The translations under genes and the position numbers were made by a program. Below are positions 34,001 through 45,288 of a stretch of 64,000 bases of DNA, in pieces. The stretch spans positions 1 to 64,000 of the forward strand of contig JAJGST010000081.1 in assembly GCA_020746105.1 (NCBI GenBank), in the 5' to 3' direction. This stretch comes from Trogon surrucura (taxonomy: Eukaryota > Chordata > Aves > Trogoniformes > Trogonidae). Numbering within the stretch: the stretch's first letter is position 1; every line of letters begins with the position of its first letter. Under the pieces are notes generated by a model. The model was not told where the DNA came from and made no database searches. It saw only the letters and a program-made list of their open reading frames with translations.

Positions 34001-34042
34001 CAGGAGCCCTACAGCCGGCGGGGCCGCTGCCGCAGGAGCTGA
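31003..34042 (+). CDS. PHF7-like: PHF7-like PHD/RING zinc-finger protein with Arg/Ser-rich repeat tail (532 aa)
   Basis: Coding exons: 31,003-31,054, 31,367-31,458, 31,547-31,648, 31,898-32,022, 32,251-32,413, 32,500-32,606, 32,792-32,905, 33,059-33,177 and 33,318-34,042. All have GT/AG introns with matching phases, total 1,599 nt, no internal stop. Domains: a Cys-rich finger at 19-48 and an extended PHD at 84-130 (CVVCGESGAAVTCC, FHLPC); a RING/PHD-like module at 146-194 (CLIC, CPVCKHAWFHRGC, CPLC); a third Cys-rich module at about 228-290 (WECAVCAG). The order matches PHF7/G2E3, which are nuclear chromatin readers and ubiquitin ligases; PHF7 acts in the male germline. There is no HECT domain. 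Mammalian PHF7 is about 380 aa; the extra length is the tail (293-532). The short introns rule out a retrocopy. Confidence 0.9.
33488..34039 (+). repeat. 198 bp tandem coding repeat in the PHF7-like tail
   Basis: Two full 66-codon units (33,488-33,685 and 33,686-33,883) and a 52-codon partial third (33,884-34,039). Each starts GRRPRS and contains RGQEPDSR-type and VPDASAGS segments. Units differ by several substitutions but no frameshifts. The tail is rich in Arg, Ser and Pro, resembling SR/RS-type or nucleic-acid-binding tails; function is unknown. Confidence 0.9.
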
Positions 34043-34087
34043 GGGCTGCCGTCGCCAGGTGCCGGCCCCGTCCCCCTCCAGCGCCAC

Positions 34088-34093
34088 AATAAA
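34088..34093 (+). terminator. Polyadenylation signal of the PHF7-like gene
   Basis: AATAAA lies 46 nt after the TGA stop (34,040-34,042) and is followed within 20-40 nt by a GT-rich stretch, giving a very short 3' UTR. Confidence 0.8.
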
Positions 34094-34651
34094 GTGGAAT
34101 GTTTAGTCTCTGCATGGGGACATTCCCTGCTCGTTGGTTGGCTTCCTCCTCTCCCTTGCTTGCAGGGCTGGGGCCCGAGGCTTGTCTTCTGCCCCGGGGT
34201 TGGCAGCTCCTTCCCCAGAGCTCCCCCCTTGTGGGCGGTGTTTGTTCAGGAGCCCAGAGGGCACTGCCTGCTCCCCAGGGACGGCTCCCGTTGCCCAGCA
34301 TGATGGCGGCTCTGCCAACCGAGGGCTTCCTTCTTGCAGTATAAGCTGAGAAATGCTCTTTGACAGAGGTTGCAAACTCCTGGTAAGGAATTGGCTGGAG
34401 CAACCCCAGGCTCTGTGGCAGAGACAGCTGCATACAGGGAGCTGGATTCGGGAACTCAGGGTCGCGAGCAGCCCGGGCAGCCTGGCAGGGGCACTGGGTG
34501 CAGCTGGCGGGCCCTTGGAGCAGCCTGGGGAGCCCTGCAGGGGCCCCAAATGCAGCCAGTGACCCTGGGAGCAGCACGGGCAGGCCAGAAAGTGCCCCCG
34601 GGCACAGCCAGGGCTGACCACGGCGCCCAGCACATCCAGGGCCTGGGCACC
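34094..34651. other. Spacer, downstream flank of the PHF7-like gene
   Basis: GC-rich sequence with overlapping ORFs on both strands that look compositional. No repeat or gene recognised. Confidence 0.4.
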
Positions 34652-35109
34652 TGTATTGCTAATCGGCCCGAGCAGGGGGGGCGTCCCGCAGAAGAGGGAC
34701 ACAGGCACCAACAGAAGGATAAGCTGGTTTTACTGTCTATTTCAGAGTGTTACAAGAACAAAACAACGCAAGTTTATTATACTCTGGTGTTAAGCAGCAA
34801 GAAGGACCAGCAGGGTAACGCACCCCGTCAGTGCGATGTGCAGTCAGCGATAGTTATTAAGAAAGATCCATCACCAGTCGCCCTGATATCATCATCCAGA
34901 CCCGCGGCCGCTGGGAGCCCCTGTTGCAGCGAGGATCCTGGAGAACCCTCCCGGCAACGGGCAAGTCCTATCCAGCGTGTCCACTCGTAGGGGAGGTCTG
35001 CGAAGTCGCTGCGAGAGGGTTTGGCTTTTATAGGATTGAATAACCAACCTTGCGTAACTTCGAACGCGGGAACATGCCGTGGTGTTGGTTCCGCTGGATT
35101 CCTCCCACA
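34652..35109 (-). repeat. Solo LTR in the spacer, 33 bp from the right palindrome arm
   Basis: On the minus strand it starts TGTGGGAGGAATCC (35,109) and ends AGCAATACA (34,652). It contains CCTATAAAAGCC (TATA box, about 35,030) and TATAATAAAC (poly-A signal, about 34,778) in the correct order and spacing. Length 458 bp with TG...CA termini. No clear target duplication was seen. Confidence 0.75.
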
Positions 35110-36315
35110 GCCTGGCCGGGGCTAAAGGAAGAACACAAATGCAGGAGCCCCAAATGCATCATGGAGCTGGTTGTCTCCTTGTAGTTTTCTTCAAGACTTA
35201 TAAAGCCAGTTGGAGCTGTTTCATACTTTAGTTAAGGAGGAAGTGCACGTAATAAAAACGATTTTTTTATTTTAAACTGGCTATTTTAAAACTTTTAATT
35301 TTAGAGAAGAGATTTTAGCAGCATCCTCCAAGTGATGATGCTCCAGAGTGTCTCCTCAGAAGGTCTGGAGCATTAGGAGAAGCTGCACCTTTGAGGTCCA
35401 TCACTGTATGGACAACCTTGCTCCTCACTCCCCCCAACCCCACCGTTCCTGGCATTGTCCCCCTGGCACTTCCACCACTGTCCTTCCATCAGACTTCTCC
35501 CCTGACCTCTGCAGCTGGATGTCACAGCTCCATTGCACCATCTGCCACCTCTTGTCCTCAGAGAACTGGCTGCACACAGGCACAGCAGAGTGTTTCCTGT
35601 TTGTTAAGAAAAGAAAACTAAAGCAGGACAAACTTTCTTAAACAGTTAAACACACGCTGTAACTATACACTCATTACAAGCTGCCTCTAACGAGGTGGTC
35701 TTTGCGCAAGGGAAATGTTTCAGCTGGTCAGATACCAAAAGGTAGATACGAACAGAGTGAAGGAGTTGACTAAAGAGGGAATTGGACTACTGAAAGAGAG
35801 GGCAAGTTTTCCTCCCTGAAGCTCAAAGCAGGGCTGTAGGTGAGCCGTGTGTGAAGGAACAAGGAGCAAAGCCAGAAGAAAGGGAGACTGCATGAAAGGG
35901 CCTTTGTGTAGACGGTCTGCATCTCAAAAGATGGCTTCAGCAGCGGTCGTTGGATCCTTGACAGGTGGTGAAAATATGTGAAAGAAGACTGAAGAAACTA
36001 AATACACTCTATAAGAGGCAAAATAGTGGTACTGATGTTACAGGAGAAGCCTTATATTCTTTGGAATATTCCGTTGTATATTGGGATTGTTAAAGCTCTC
36101 TTGGGAGTGAGGACAAACCATTATGATGCCCTTGAACTCACAACGTTCAGACGGGTTTTGACACAGACCATTGACAAGCTTGGGAGAGGCTCTTCTTGAC
36201 GATCAGAGCTCTTCTTGAGCTCTGCTGGTGGTGAGGTGCCCCCTAAAACTGCCCGGAAGGAATCCTCAAAGTCTGCTCCCCTGCTATCTGGCATCTGCAG
36301 TCTCCTGCTTTCCTT

Positions 36316-37455
36316 CCTCAGTACTGGGGCCTGTGCTTTTTATTATCTTTATTAAGGATCTGGACGAAGGCATCGAGGGCACCCTGGGTAAGTTTGGAGA
36401 TGACACCAAGGTCGGCAGGTGTGTTGATCTGCTGGAGGATAGGGAGGCTCTGCAGAGGGATCTCGACTGGCCATATCAATGGGCCAAGGTTAATTGTTCA
36501 AGTTTCAATGGGGCCAAGTGCCGGGTCCTGCGCTTGAGTTGTAACAAGCCCATGGAAGTCTGCAGACTTGGGGATGTGTGGTTGGAAGAGGACCTGGGGC
36601 TGTTGATGGACAGCTGGTTGAAGAAGAGCCAGCAGTGTGCCCAGGTGGCCAAGAAGGCCAACGGCATCCTGGCCTGGATCAGGAACAGTGTTGTCAGCAG
36701 GAGCAGGGAGGTGATCGTGCCCCTGTGCTCGGCCTCAGTGAGGCCACACCTTGAGCCCTGTGTCCAGTTCAGGGCCCCTCGCTACAAGAGGGACATTGAG
36801 GTGCTGGAGCGTGTCCAGCAAAGGACAACGAGGCTCATGAGGCATCTGGAACAGGGGTCCTGTGAGGAGCGGCTGAGAGAACTGGGATTGTTGAGCAACA
36901 GGATGAGAGGAATGGGCTGCAAGTTGTGCCAAGAGAGGTTCAGGCTGGAAGTTGGGAAGAAATTCTTCACTGAAAGGGTCACTGGGCCTTGGAACAGGCT
37001 GCCCAGGGCCCTGGTAAATTCACTGTCCCTGGAGGGATTTAAACAGTGTCTTGATCTGGTGCCCAGGGACATGGTTTATTGGCGACCTGGCAGTGCTGGA
37101 TTAATGGTTGGACTCGATGATCTTAAAGGTCTCTTCGAACCACAGAGATACTCTGATTCTGAAATCTTTTTAGCAAGACCTGTTGTAACAGGACAGGGGT
37201 TGATGGTTTTAAACTCAAAGCTTAGACTGGAAGATGTTTTTTTTTTACAATGATGGTGGTGAGACAATGGAGCAGTTTGCTCAGAGAGGTAGTGGAGGAC
37301 CCATCCCTGGAGACATCCAAGGTCAGGTTTGATGGGGCTCTGAGCAACCTGACCTAATTAAAGATGTCCCTGCTCAGTGCAGGGGGGCGGGACTAGATGA
37401 CCCATAAAGGTCCCTTCCAACATACCACATTCTGTGATTCTCTTCTATGATTCTA
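36316..37455 (+). mobile_element. CR1 LINE, 3' part of ORF2 plus 3' end (right arm)
   Basis: Mirror of 24,060-25,210 with a 341-codon frame (36,228-37,253) containing FGDDTKVG and the CR1 C-terminal region. The left and right copies differ by scattered substitutions (for example IKDLDEG here, INDLDEG on the left) but both frames are open. Confidence 0.9.
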
Positions 37456-38084
37456 TTCATCTCTGTACGCCAGCACTGAAATACGAGTCCTCCTTGTGCT
37501 GCCTCAAAGTCAAAACCGAACTCATTTCCCCTCAGCAGGACACCGCGCTACCTCTGCCACTGCTTCAAGTTTTCTAGCAGAGATGCAGATTGCTGTGTTC
37601 CATATATTTATATTTTGGAAGAGGAATGCTTTTCGGCTTTTGTGGTGGTCTTTTTTTTCCCAGTAAATACTTGTACTGCAAGGGAAATCATTCATCTGAA
37701 GGAGTATTGAAGGATTCTTGACATGGTCGGGGTGTTTGGGGGCACGTGTGAAGCAGCCCTGCACCTGATGTGAACGACCTCAGTGGCCAGGGAGAACCCG
37801 GGAGTTGTCTTTAAATTGAGGACATGAAGGGAAGGGAAAGACAGCATCATTCAGGCTGCAGGGGAGCTCGGGAGGTGTCTTGACCAACCTCTTGCTCAAT
37901 GGAGAGTCAGACCAGATGAAGAAGTGCTTTAACCAAACTGGTCTGGTCAATTTGTGGCAGAGTGCTGGTACCCACTCCATGGGAAACAGCTCCCAGGGTC
38001 TGGCTTTCATTCTGTGTGATGAGTTTCTCACTGGAAATGCCCTGGCTCTGTCTTCCCTCAGCCCTCTTGTCCTTGAGTCTTGTG

Positions 38085-38450
38085 TCACAGATAGGAACCT
38101 GACTCGGTCTTCCTGGGAACTGTGCCGTGCTGCTGCAAGTTCCTGCCAAGATTTTCCTTCGTCAGGCAGGACAAGCCCAGTTCCCTCAGCCTCTCCTCAG
38201 AGGCCAAGGGCTCCAGCCCCTGGCCATGTTTAGGGCCCCTGCCTAAACCCACTCCGGTTTGCCAACGTCTTTCTCGCATTGGGAAATACCCGCTTTTATG
38301 GGCAACCTATTCCAGATTGTCCCACACCCATTGTAAAATATTTCTTCTTTTTATCCAATCTGAACCTCTTCTCTTCCAGAATAAAGCCGCTGCCCCTTGT
38401 TCTGCCACCACAGGCCTTGGGGGAAAGGCTCACTCCATTTCTCTTGGCCT
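38085..38450 (-). mobile_element. CR1-like 3' fragment, old (right arm)
   Basis: Mirror of 21,290-21,650. Confidence 0.6.
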
Positions 38451-38888
38451 GTGACTGCTACGGTTTCATTCGCAAACAGCTGGGAGAGTGCTGAGACATC
38501 TCCCAGGATGAGGTTTGGAGGCCTCAAGCACATGGCCAGTGTGTGGAGCCTGAGGGCCCTGGGCTCGGTGCTGTGGAGACTCAGGACAGTGTAGGAGTAG
38601 CCTGAGAAAGAAATATCGATTGAGGGGAAGTGATGTGGGGCTACACATCACCCATCAGGAGTCTGGATGTGCCCAAGGCTTTGTGTTTCAAGGCACAAGC
38701 AGAGAGGACAGAGAGACACCAGTAAGGGAAGGTGACAGCAAGGTGGGGCAGCCGGGTGGATGACTGCAGCCTGCAGGGAAAGAGGCACAGGAGATGCGAC
38801 ACCGTAGGACAGCCTGAGGTGGAGATGAGGGAGGGCTGTGGAAAAGCTGAAAGCCTCCTGACAGAATCAGCCTCGTCATGACTCGGTC

Positions 38889-39628
38889 ATGGCTGCTGTC
38901 TCTGCCACTGATGCCGGTGAGGAGACAACCGATCCTTCAGCACTGGGGCCTCATCGCCTCCTTGTCTGTACTCAGGAGCCCTGGAGGTGTCGGACCAGAG
39001 CCCTGCCCTTGGCCCTGCACATCTCCACAGCCCAGTGCCCAGGGAGAGCCCCGAGGAACCAGGGAGGGACAGGATCTGCCTTCTCCGGAGCTTGGCCTTG
39101 AGACACATCCAGGTTTACTCAGCATCACGAGACCTTTCCTTTTCTTCTCCCGCCCTGTCCTCTCTGCATCCAGGTTTCTGCTCTAACTGGGCGCTGCGGA
39201 GGCTTTCTCAGCAGTGTCTTTCAGTGGGACCCATTAACAGTCAGGACACTGATTCAAAGTTTGAATCCGGCTTTCACTTGTGGAGAGCTTTCCTCAACTT
39301 TCTCTCAGTCTCTGAGGATCACGAGCTCAGCTCAGAACTTGTGGGAGAGGTCAGAGCAAGTGGTGCCTTGCGCTGGTGCTGTGCTACTGAGCTGGGCCGG
39401 CCTCCGGGGATGGAGGGAGCTGGTGGCAAGCGGCAGCGCTGCCGAGAGACTGCTCTGCCCGGGAGCAGCTCCTCTGCCCAGCACAGCAGGGCTGAGGGCA
39501 CTGCCTGCAGGCACCCAGGGCAGAGCAGAGCAGAGCTGAGAAGCAAGAGAGATGTTGCAGGCAGCGAGGAGTGCGAGGATGCCGAGAGCTCCCTGGGGGA
39601 GCGATCTTCACAACCCCTAGCGCAGTAA
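38889..39628 (+). CDS. Candidate two-exon 'gene B', right-arm copy (226 codons)
   Basis: Exon 1 is 38,889-38,916 (ATG in a good Kozak context, GGTCATGG; donor GTGAGG). Exon 2 is 38,976-39,628 (acceptor TGTACTCAG). The join keeps frame and TAA ends it at 39,626. The exon structure equals the left copy. The N-terminus reads MAAVSATDAG; the rest is Ser/Arg/Glu-rich with no recognised domain. The open frame on both arms despite about a dozen replacements is suggestive, but a GC-rich chance ORF copied by the palindrome is possible. A donor consensus (GTAAGT) overlapping the stop leaves a longer transcript possible. Confidence 0.3.
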
Positions 39629-39644
39629 GTCTCTGGCTTCAGGG

Positions 39645-40370
39645 CAAGTCTCAGTTAAGTCTCTGGCTTCAGGGCATGAAGAGGGTCCCGTCGGAGAGTC
39701 GGTCAAGACACCGACAAATCCCACCGATATGGCTACAAGTTGTTCTCCTTTATTGCCCCAGACAGCTCAATCTATACCGTTAAGCAGTGTCCACACACCT
39801 GTCCCTTAACAGAGTTGGTCAGATACAGGTTTACACGCGCCAGCGTTTTATTGGGTAGTGCCATTCAACTATGCAGGCGGCTCTCGCCCCCCCCTTCTCC
39901 CCCCGGGGCCAGCACCTCCAGCCAAGCAACTCGCAAAGCTCTCACAAAACAGATAAAACCTCCTCCTCCCCGTGTTCCAAGGCAGCTTCAAGGACAGAGC
40001 CCTAAAGATTGCCGCTGCGTCCCAGACGGGAGCCAGGACGGACCTGCTAGTGACTGTGTAAGAAGCAGGAGAAGGGTAAGCGGAATCTTGTAATCTTGTC
40101 ATATGACTAACTGGATTTTGGCAGCAGCTGCTAGAGGGATAACACCTGGTGTAGTAATTGTTTGCTTAATACTTTGTAAATGTAAATGTCCATTCATTGT
40201 GTGTGAGTGTGCGACTGAGTGAGACGCAGTCTGGCTGCGAAGCGAGTGTGGAGTTCTGATCCGCGGTTCCGTTATCCCGCGGGGGCTGCGGCCGGAGACG
40301 AAGAAAGCGATTGTAGAGTCTTAGAACTCTTATAACGCGGAGGGAGAACTCTCAGACTCCCACTTGGAAG
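39645..40370 (-). mobile_element. Retrovirus/LTR-like debris (right arm)
   Basis: Mirror of 19,370-20,100. On the minus strand it has AATAAA-type signals near 39,754 and 39,850, and two tandem copies of an AAGTCTCTGGCTTCAGGGC unit at 39,626-39,675. Confidence 0.35.
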
Positions 40371-40908
40371 AATCTTTTCAAGGTCTCTTGACAGATGAAA
40401 CGGCGAGCGGAACAAAAGAAAAGGGGTAGACGCAAAGAGATATAACCCTCTTCAGTTGATATTTAAAAGATAGATTAGAAATCTGGAGATCTGTATATTT
40501 CACCTTGAAAATGAATGTAAGCCAGTTTTTATTGTGAATTGTTTTATCTGTAATCAGACCACATGAGTAGTATTCAAGTGGGATATTCATTGAGAAAGTT
40601 TTGGGACGTGGTCAGCTTGGAAAGATAAAGGAGATACGGAATTAATAAGGGGTTTGGCATGTAGCGTTGGTAAGCGATGTAAGAAATGTAAAATGAAATG
40701 TGGGGAAAAGGATGTTGATATATTGGTTAAATGGATGTGAAGAGAGAGGGAGGGGAGAAGTTTGGAGAGATGGAGACAGAGAGGAAGAGAGCAGTGATGA
40801 AGGAGGAAATTTCAGTCTGGTGACAGGCAGATGGAGGGAGGCTCTGAGGGAAGACAGGACTGGACGGGTAACCTGTTTGGGTCTCAGTGTCTCAGTGACC
40901 AAGATGGC

Positions 40909-40974
40909 GGCCCCAACGGAAAGTGGGCGGAGCCTGGGGGGCCTCTGCCCTGGGGTTCCATCCAAGATGGCGCC
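40909..40974 (+). promoter_or_regulatory. Pair of YY1-like sites in a GC-rich block (right arm)
   Basis: CCAAGATGGCGGCC at 40,909-40,922 and CCAAGATGGCGCC at 40,962-40,974. Mirror of the left pair and unchanged between arms. Confidence 0.45.
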
Positions 40975-41339
40975 CTCCGGCTTGCCCTGGGGAGCCCAGA
41001 GCAGGCCAGGAGCAAGGGCAGGGAGCACCTCCCTCCATCCGCTGGCACTGCCCCTGGCCTTGGGCTTCACCGCTGGCCCCGGGCCTCCACCTCGACTTGG
41101 GGCGACTGGTCAGCACCCCCTTGGCCCAGCTGCTCGGCCGCTTCTCCCTTCCCTGCACGGCTCCTCAGCCCCTGCGGTGCTTGCTTTCTTCCTGTGCTCG
41201 GGAACAGCTCCCCTTGGACTGGCCTTTTGCCAGCTCCTGCAGCATTGGAGGAGACACGTGCTTTAGAAGTGGGCCTGTTAGGCTTGGGTCGTGTTTGCCC
41301 TTCATCGTCTCAAAGGCCTGTTCCAGCCAAAATGATTCT

Positions 41340-43050
41340 ATAATTCTATTCTAGCACAAGTGCTGAAACAGCACTGTGTGAGGGCCTTAATCCTTACACG
41401 CCTTCCCTGGAGCTTGTACGGGGCCATGTTTTGCATGTGTGCTGAAAAGAGCCTGGATGACCCCGGGATGTGTGAGTTCTTGCTGAGTGGGGCTTGCCCA
41501 CCGCCCAGGGCTTCTCTGCTCCTCAAGATGCCCCACCAGGCAGCAGCCTGCGGGTGCACAGGGCACTGGCAGGGGACACGACGTTGGGGACACTTTCTCA
41601 ATTTTATAGTGCAGCATTCACTCTCATGTTCACTGACATTTGCTGTTATATTGGCAATGGGAATTCTCTAATCAGTCGTTACACATTACTTTATCTGTAG
41701 GTTAAATATCCATTCCACAGGTGTCAGTAGAAACCTAGATTCTGTGTAGGATATATAATTCTTGAACTGTACTTTTTGGACATTGTTCCGTTTTCCTGCC
41801 ATCCTCCATAGATAGTCACCGGTGTGTTCACCAGGCCTTGGATGGAGTAGATAAACCCAGATCGTTACACAGAGACCAGTTTTCTATCAGTCTCATTTCA
41901 TCCTCATCGTTTCAGCAGAATGTTTTTAAGCCTTTTGATCCTTGCTTCAGCCTACCATGTGTACAGTTCGCTGCAGTTTGCTCAGAAAAACAATCTCCTA
42001 TTTTCTAGCCTGGCGGGTTTTTGCTAAAGTACTGACATGCTGCTTTTTAGATACATCTTCCCACTACATGTGAAACCACCAATCTCTTCTCTGGTTTAAG
42101 GCCTCCAAAATCAGTGAGTGGAAGAAGCGAAGGACTGGTCATGCTCATATCAAAGGCAGTGACATAATTCCCTACTACTTCAGTGGAATCAATTGTGCCA
42201 CCAGCAACTGAGGAAAGAAAATAAAATGCAATAATAATTTTGTAGGTGGAATTGGATCATTTGAGCATGTGTATTTTTAAGCTGCAGAACGTTTTATTCC
42301 AATCTTTTATCTGGTCTCTTTTGGTGCTAGTGTAAACACCAGGCTTCATAATTTTTCTCCTTTTATATAGGTGTATACTTTCCTTAGATGTTTTCCAAAA
42401 TTATGACTATTGTAGCTGCTTTTACAAATGAAATTGAAGAACGCCTGCAGATGCCCTTTACAGGAAGAGTATTAAGTTTTCTCTCTCTCACCTTCTGGTC
42501 CAATAAACATTGATTTATAAAATGTGGAACAGATCTCACAGGACCCTAAAATATTCATTAGCTTGGTAAATATGCAGTGATCTAGGATATGGGTTCAAAT
42601 ATTTGCTCCACATCCCGCAAACTAATGTGATTTAAACTAAGATGTTTTTTATGCCTGTTTACTTGTTGGTTTCCTCATTTTTGTATTAAGAAAACTGCAC
42701 TTGGGCTACCAAAGCACATCACTTGGGCAAAGTGAAGAAATCGAGGAAAGATAGAAGATAATAACATACTCTTAGGAGGTCATGGGACACGAATATTTAA
42801 ATATGCTTTGTAAAGAAGAGTCTTGGTATGATTTTTGACTGGTTAGAAGGTAAACTCTGAGTGCTCCCTTGCATCTTTGAGTTTGATAAGAGTAAGGATT
42901 TTACTGTAAGGAATTGTACCACGACCTAAGATTAATGGTAATAGTAGAGGTGCTGATGTGTTTATTTATCAGAAACTATGAGCAGTTGAAACACTGCTAC
43001 GTTGTGCCTCCCCTGTCTTTGTTACAGGTCAAGTAAGAGAAGGTATTGTC
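41340..43050. other. Right arm, AT-rich stretch without a recognisable gene
   Basis: Mirror of 16,700-18,380. No gene or repeat family recognised. Confidence 0.5.
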
Positions 43051-43058
43051 AAAGAAAA

Positions 43059-43464
43059 AGGCTGAAGGAGCTGGATCTCTTTAGCTTGGAGAAGAGGAGG
43101 CTGAGGGGTGACCTCATCAATGTTTATAAATATGTCAAGGGGGAATGTCAGGAGGATGGAGCCAGGCTCTTTTCAGCGGCGTCCACTGACAGGACAAGGG
43201 GCAATGGGTGGAAGCTGGAACACAGGAGGTTCCAGAAAAATATGAGGAAAAACTTTTTTACTGTAAGGGTGACCGAGCACTGGAACAGGCTGCCCAGGGA
43301 GGTTGTGGAATCTCCTTCTCTTGAGACATTCAAAACCCGCCTGGACGCGTTCCTGTGCGCTCTAGTGTAGGTGGTCCTGCTCTGGCAGGGGGGTTGGACT
43401 AGATGATCTTTAAAGTCCCTTCCAACCTCTAACATTCTGTGATTCTGTGATTCTGTGATTCTGT
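43059..43464 (+). mobile_element. CR1 LINE 3' end inserted in the right arm only
   Basis: Begins AGGCTGAAGGAGCTGG, reads [19 protein letters not shown] and [17 protein letters not shown], and ends with ATTCTGTG repeats. The flanks join without it in the left arm (about 16,672-16,690). A short GAAAA duplication flanks it. This is a young, 5'-truncated insertion. Confidence 0.9.
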
Positions 43465-43889
43465 GAAAAGCCTGTTCTTGACCAGAAGGTGTACATAAAA
43501 TACTCTGGGTATGAATTTCCTGAAATGGTACATCTTGTAAAATGGCAAGCCTTAAGAATGGGGGAGAAATGCTTTTGTCAACTGAAGAAATTGCTGACAC
43601 TGTCAAAAATATTGAATTATCTTTATTTTGGTAAAGGAGCTTGCTCCAAACCTGCCACCACAAAACCTGTGTCGCCCACGAAGCCCCAGGATAAGTGCTT
43701 GCCAGTGCCTGCTGTGCTCCAGGGCCCAACCTGGTCACCTGCAGGGGAAAGACTTTTCCCTCCACTGGGATGCAAGTGAAGCAAAGAGGATCCATCCAGC
43801 TGCAGCGATGCATTTCGGTGACTTAGCGTGCTGAATTCTCTGTGTCTATTTAGATCAGGAGAAAAGAAATAACCTCAGGAAGGAAAGAG

Positions 43890-44255
43890 AGAGTTGAGAT
43901 TGTTCACCCTGGAGAAGGCACCGGAGAGACCTTATTGCGGCCTCCCAGGACCTGGAGGGGGCTACAGGAGAGCTGGAGAGGGACAGCTCGCAAGGGCGCG
44001 GAGTGGTAGGATGCGGGGCAGTGGTGTTAAACTGGAGCAGAGTAGGTTCTGCTCAGATATTAGGAAGAACTTTACTGCGAGGGTGGTGAGACACTGGCAC
44101 AGGTTGCCCAGAGACGCGGGGGATGCTCCGCCCCCCCGTAAGTGTCCAAGGCTGGGCTGGAGGAGGCTTTGAGCAACCCGACCCGGTGGGAGGTGTCCCT
44201 GCTCATGGCAGGGTGTTGGAACGAGATCTTTAAGGTCCCTTTGAACCCAAACCAT
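43890..44255 (+). mobile_element. CR1 LINE 3' fragment (right arm)
   Basis: Mirror of 15,880-16,260. Confidence 0.75.
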
Positions 44256-44289
44256 TCGCCAACGGAATAAAAACAAGGAGCGAAGGAGG

Positions 44290-45000
44290 GGCCGAGGCGT
44301 GCCTGTCCTGCCCTTCGTTCCCCGGGCGGACACTGACCCCGCCGGCGGTGCGGGTTTTACAACGGGAAGCCCCGTTTTTCGCGGCCCCGGCTGGCGGAGA
44401 TCAGAGGGGTTGCCCGCTCCGCTTGCAGGGGGGAGCGCTGGGGCAGCAGCGCACGGCGTCAGCGAGCGGGTCGGCTCTGGCGCGGCGTCTCCTCCACCCC
44501 CTCGTGAGCCTGGGGAACCTGCAGCTCGAAGCCGCCGCCAGCCACAGCACCATGTAACCCGGCAACAAGCGGAAAAAGCTCTGGAGGGAGGAGAAAGGTA
44601 TTGCCTCCCTTGCCGACAGCGGGCCTGCTTCTCCCGCCTTTAGCTCACGTTAGCCCGTGAGGAGAGCAGAGCGGGGAGCTCAGGGGGGTGTCCCGTCCCC
44701 TCGGAGCCGCCGCCTGGCCGGGGGGTGCCCGGTGGTGTTTCCCGCCGTTTCCCGGCGCTGAGGGGACGGCGTGGGGGAGGGCAGGGGTGCTCCGTGTTCT
44801 CGGCCGTTCCTCTCCGGGTCTGCAGCCTGAAACACCCTCCCCAAATGCCGCAGCCCCGGGGGTGCAGGCTTTGGGGGTGTCCCCCCCCCTCCCCGGGGTT
44901 CCCGCTGACCAGTTTCCCTGTGAGGAGAAGGGGGCCTGGCGCTGAGGGGGGCGGGAGAACCGGCCCCTCTCCTGAGGGCTTCCCGCCCTCCAGTCACCTC
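44290..45000 (+). promoter_or_regulatory. CpG island at the 5' end of gene A (right arm, with internal deletion)
   Basis: Mirror of the left island but missing about 340 bp (left 15,361-15,700), with a short CAG-type match at the junction near 44,445. The donor AAAG|GTATTG is at about 44,598. In one frame the right arm has ATG TAA where the left reads on, so that frame is not the coding one in this copy. Confidence 0.6.
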
Positions 45001-45288
45001 GTGGGAGTATTTGAGGTCGAAAAGTTCGGCACATGCCGCCCAGAGGTGCCTTTTCCTGTTTTAATTGCCTGCGTTTTCGGGGGGGGGGGAATAAAAGGTT
45101 TTTTGCTATCTCTGGTGTAATGAGTTTGAGTTCGGCTTCCTCCAGCACTGATCACCTGGGGTGAGATGTTTTCGGGTGTGAGGGCTCTCAAAGCAGCCTC
45201 CACCTACGAAATATTTATTCCTCTTATTTTTTGAAGGACCCCTGCCCTGTGTACTCTCAGTTTTTAAAACCCCAATGTCAAGCTCCAG

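Noticed and set aside
34370..34990. 206-codon ORF downstream of the PHF7-like gene
   Set aside because: It reads antisense into the solo LTR at 34,652-35,109, so its C-terminal half is LTR sequence.
39740..40093. 117-codon ORF repeated in both arms
   Set aside because: It is antisense across LTR-like sequence with polyadenylation signals on the other strand.
40700..41266. 188-codon ORF open in both arms (starting MGKRMLIYW on the right)
   Set aside because: Spans the YY1-like GC block and runs into a CR1 tail; competing frames in the same DNA are equally open and no domain or splice structure supports it.
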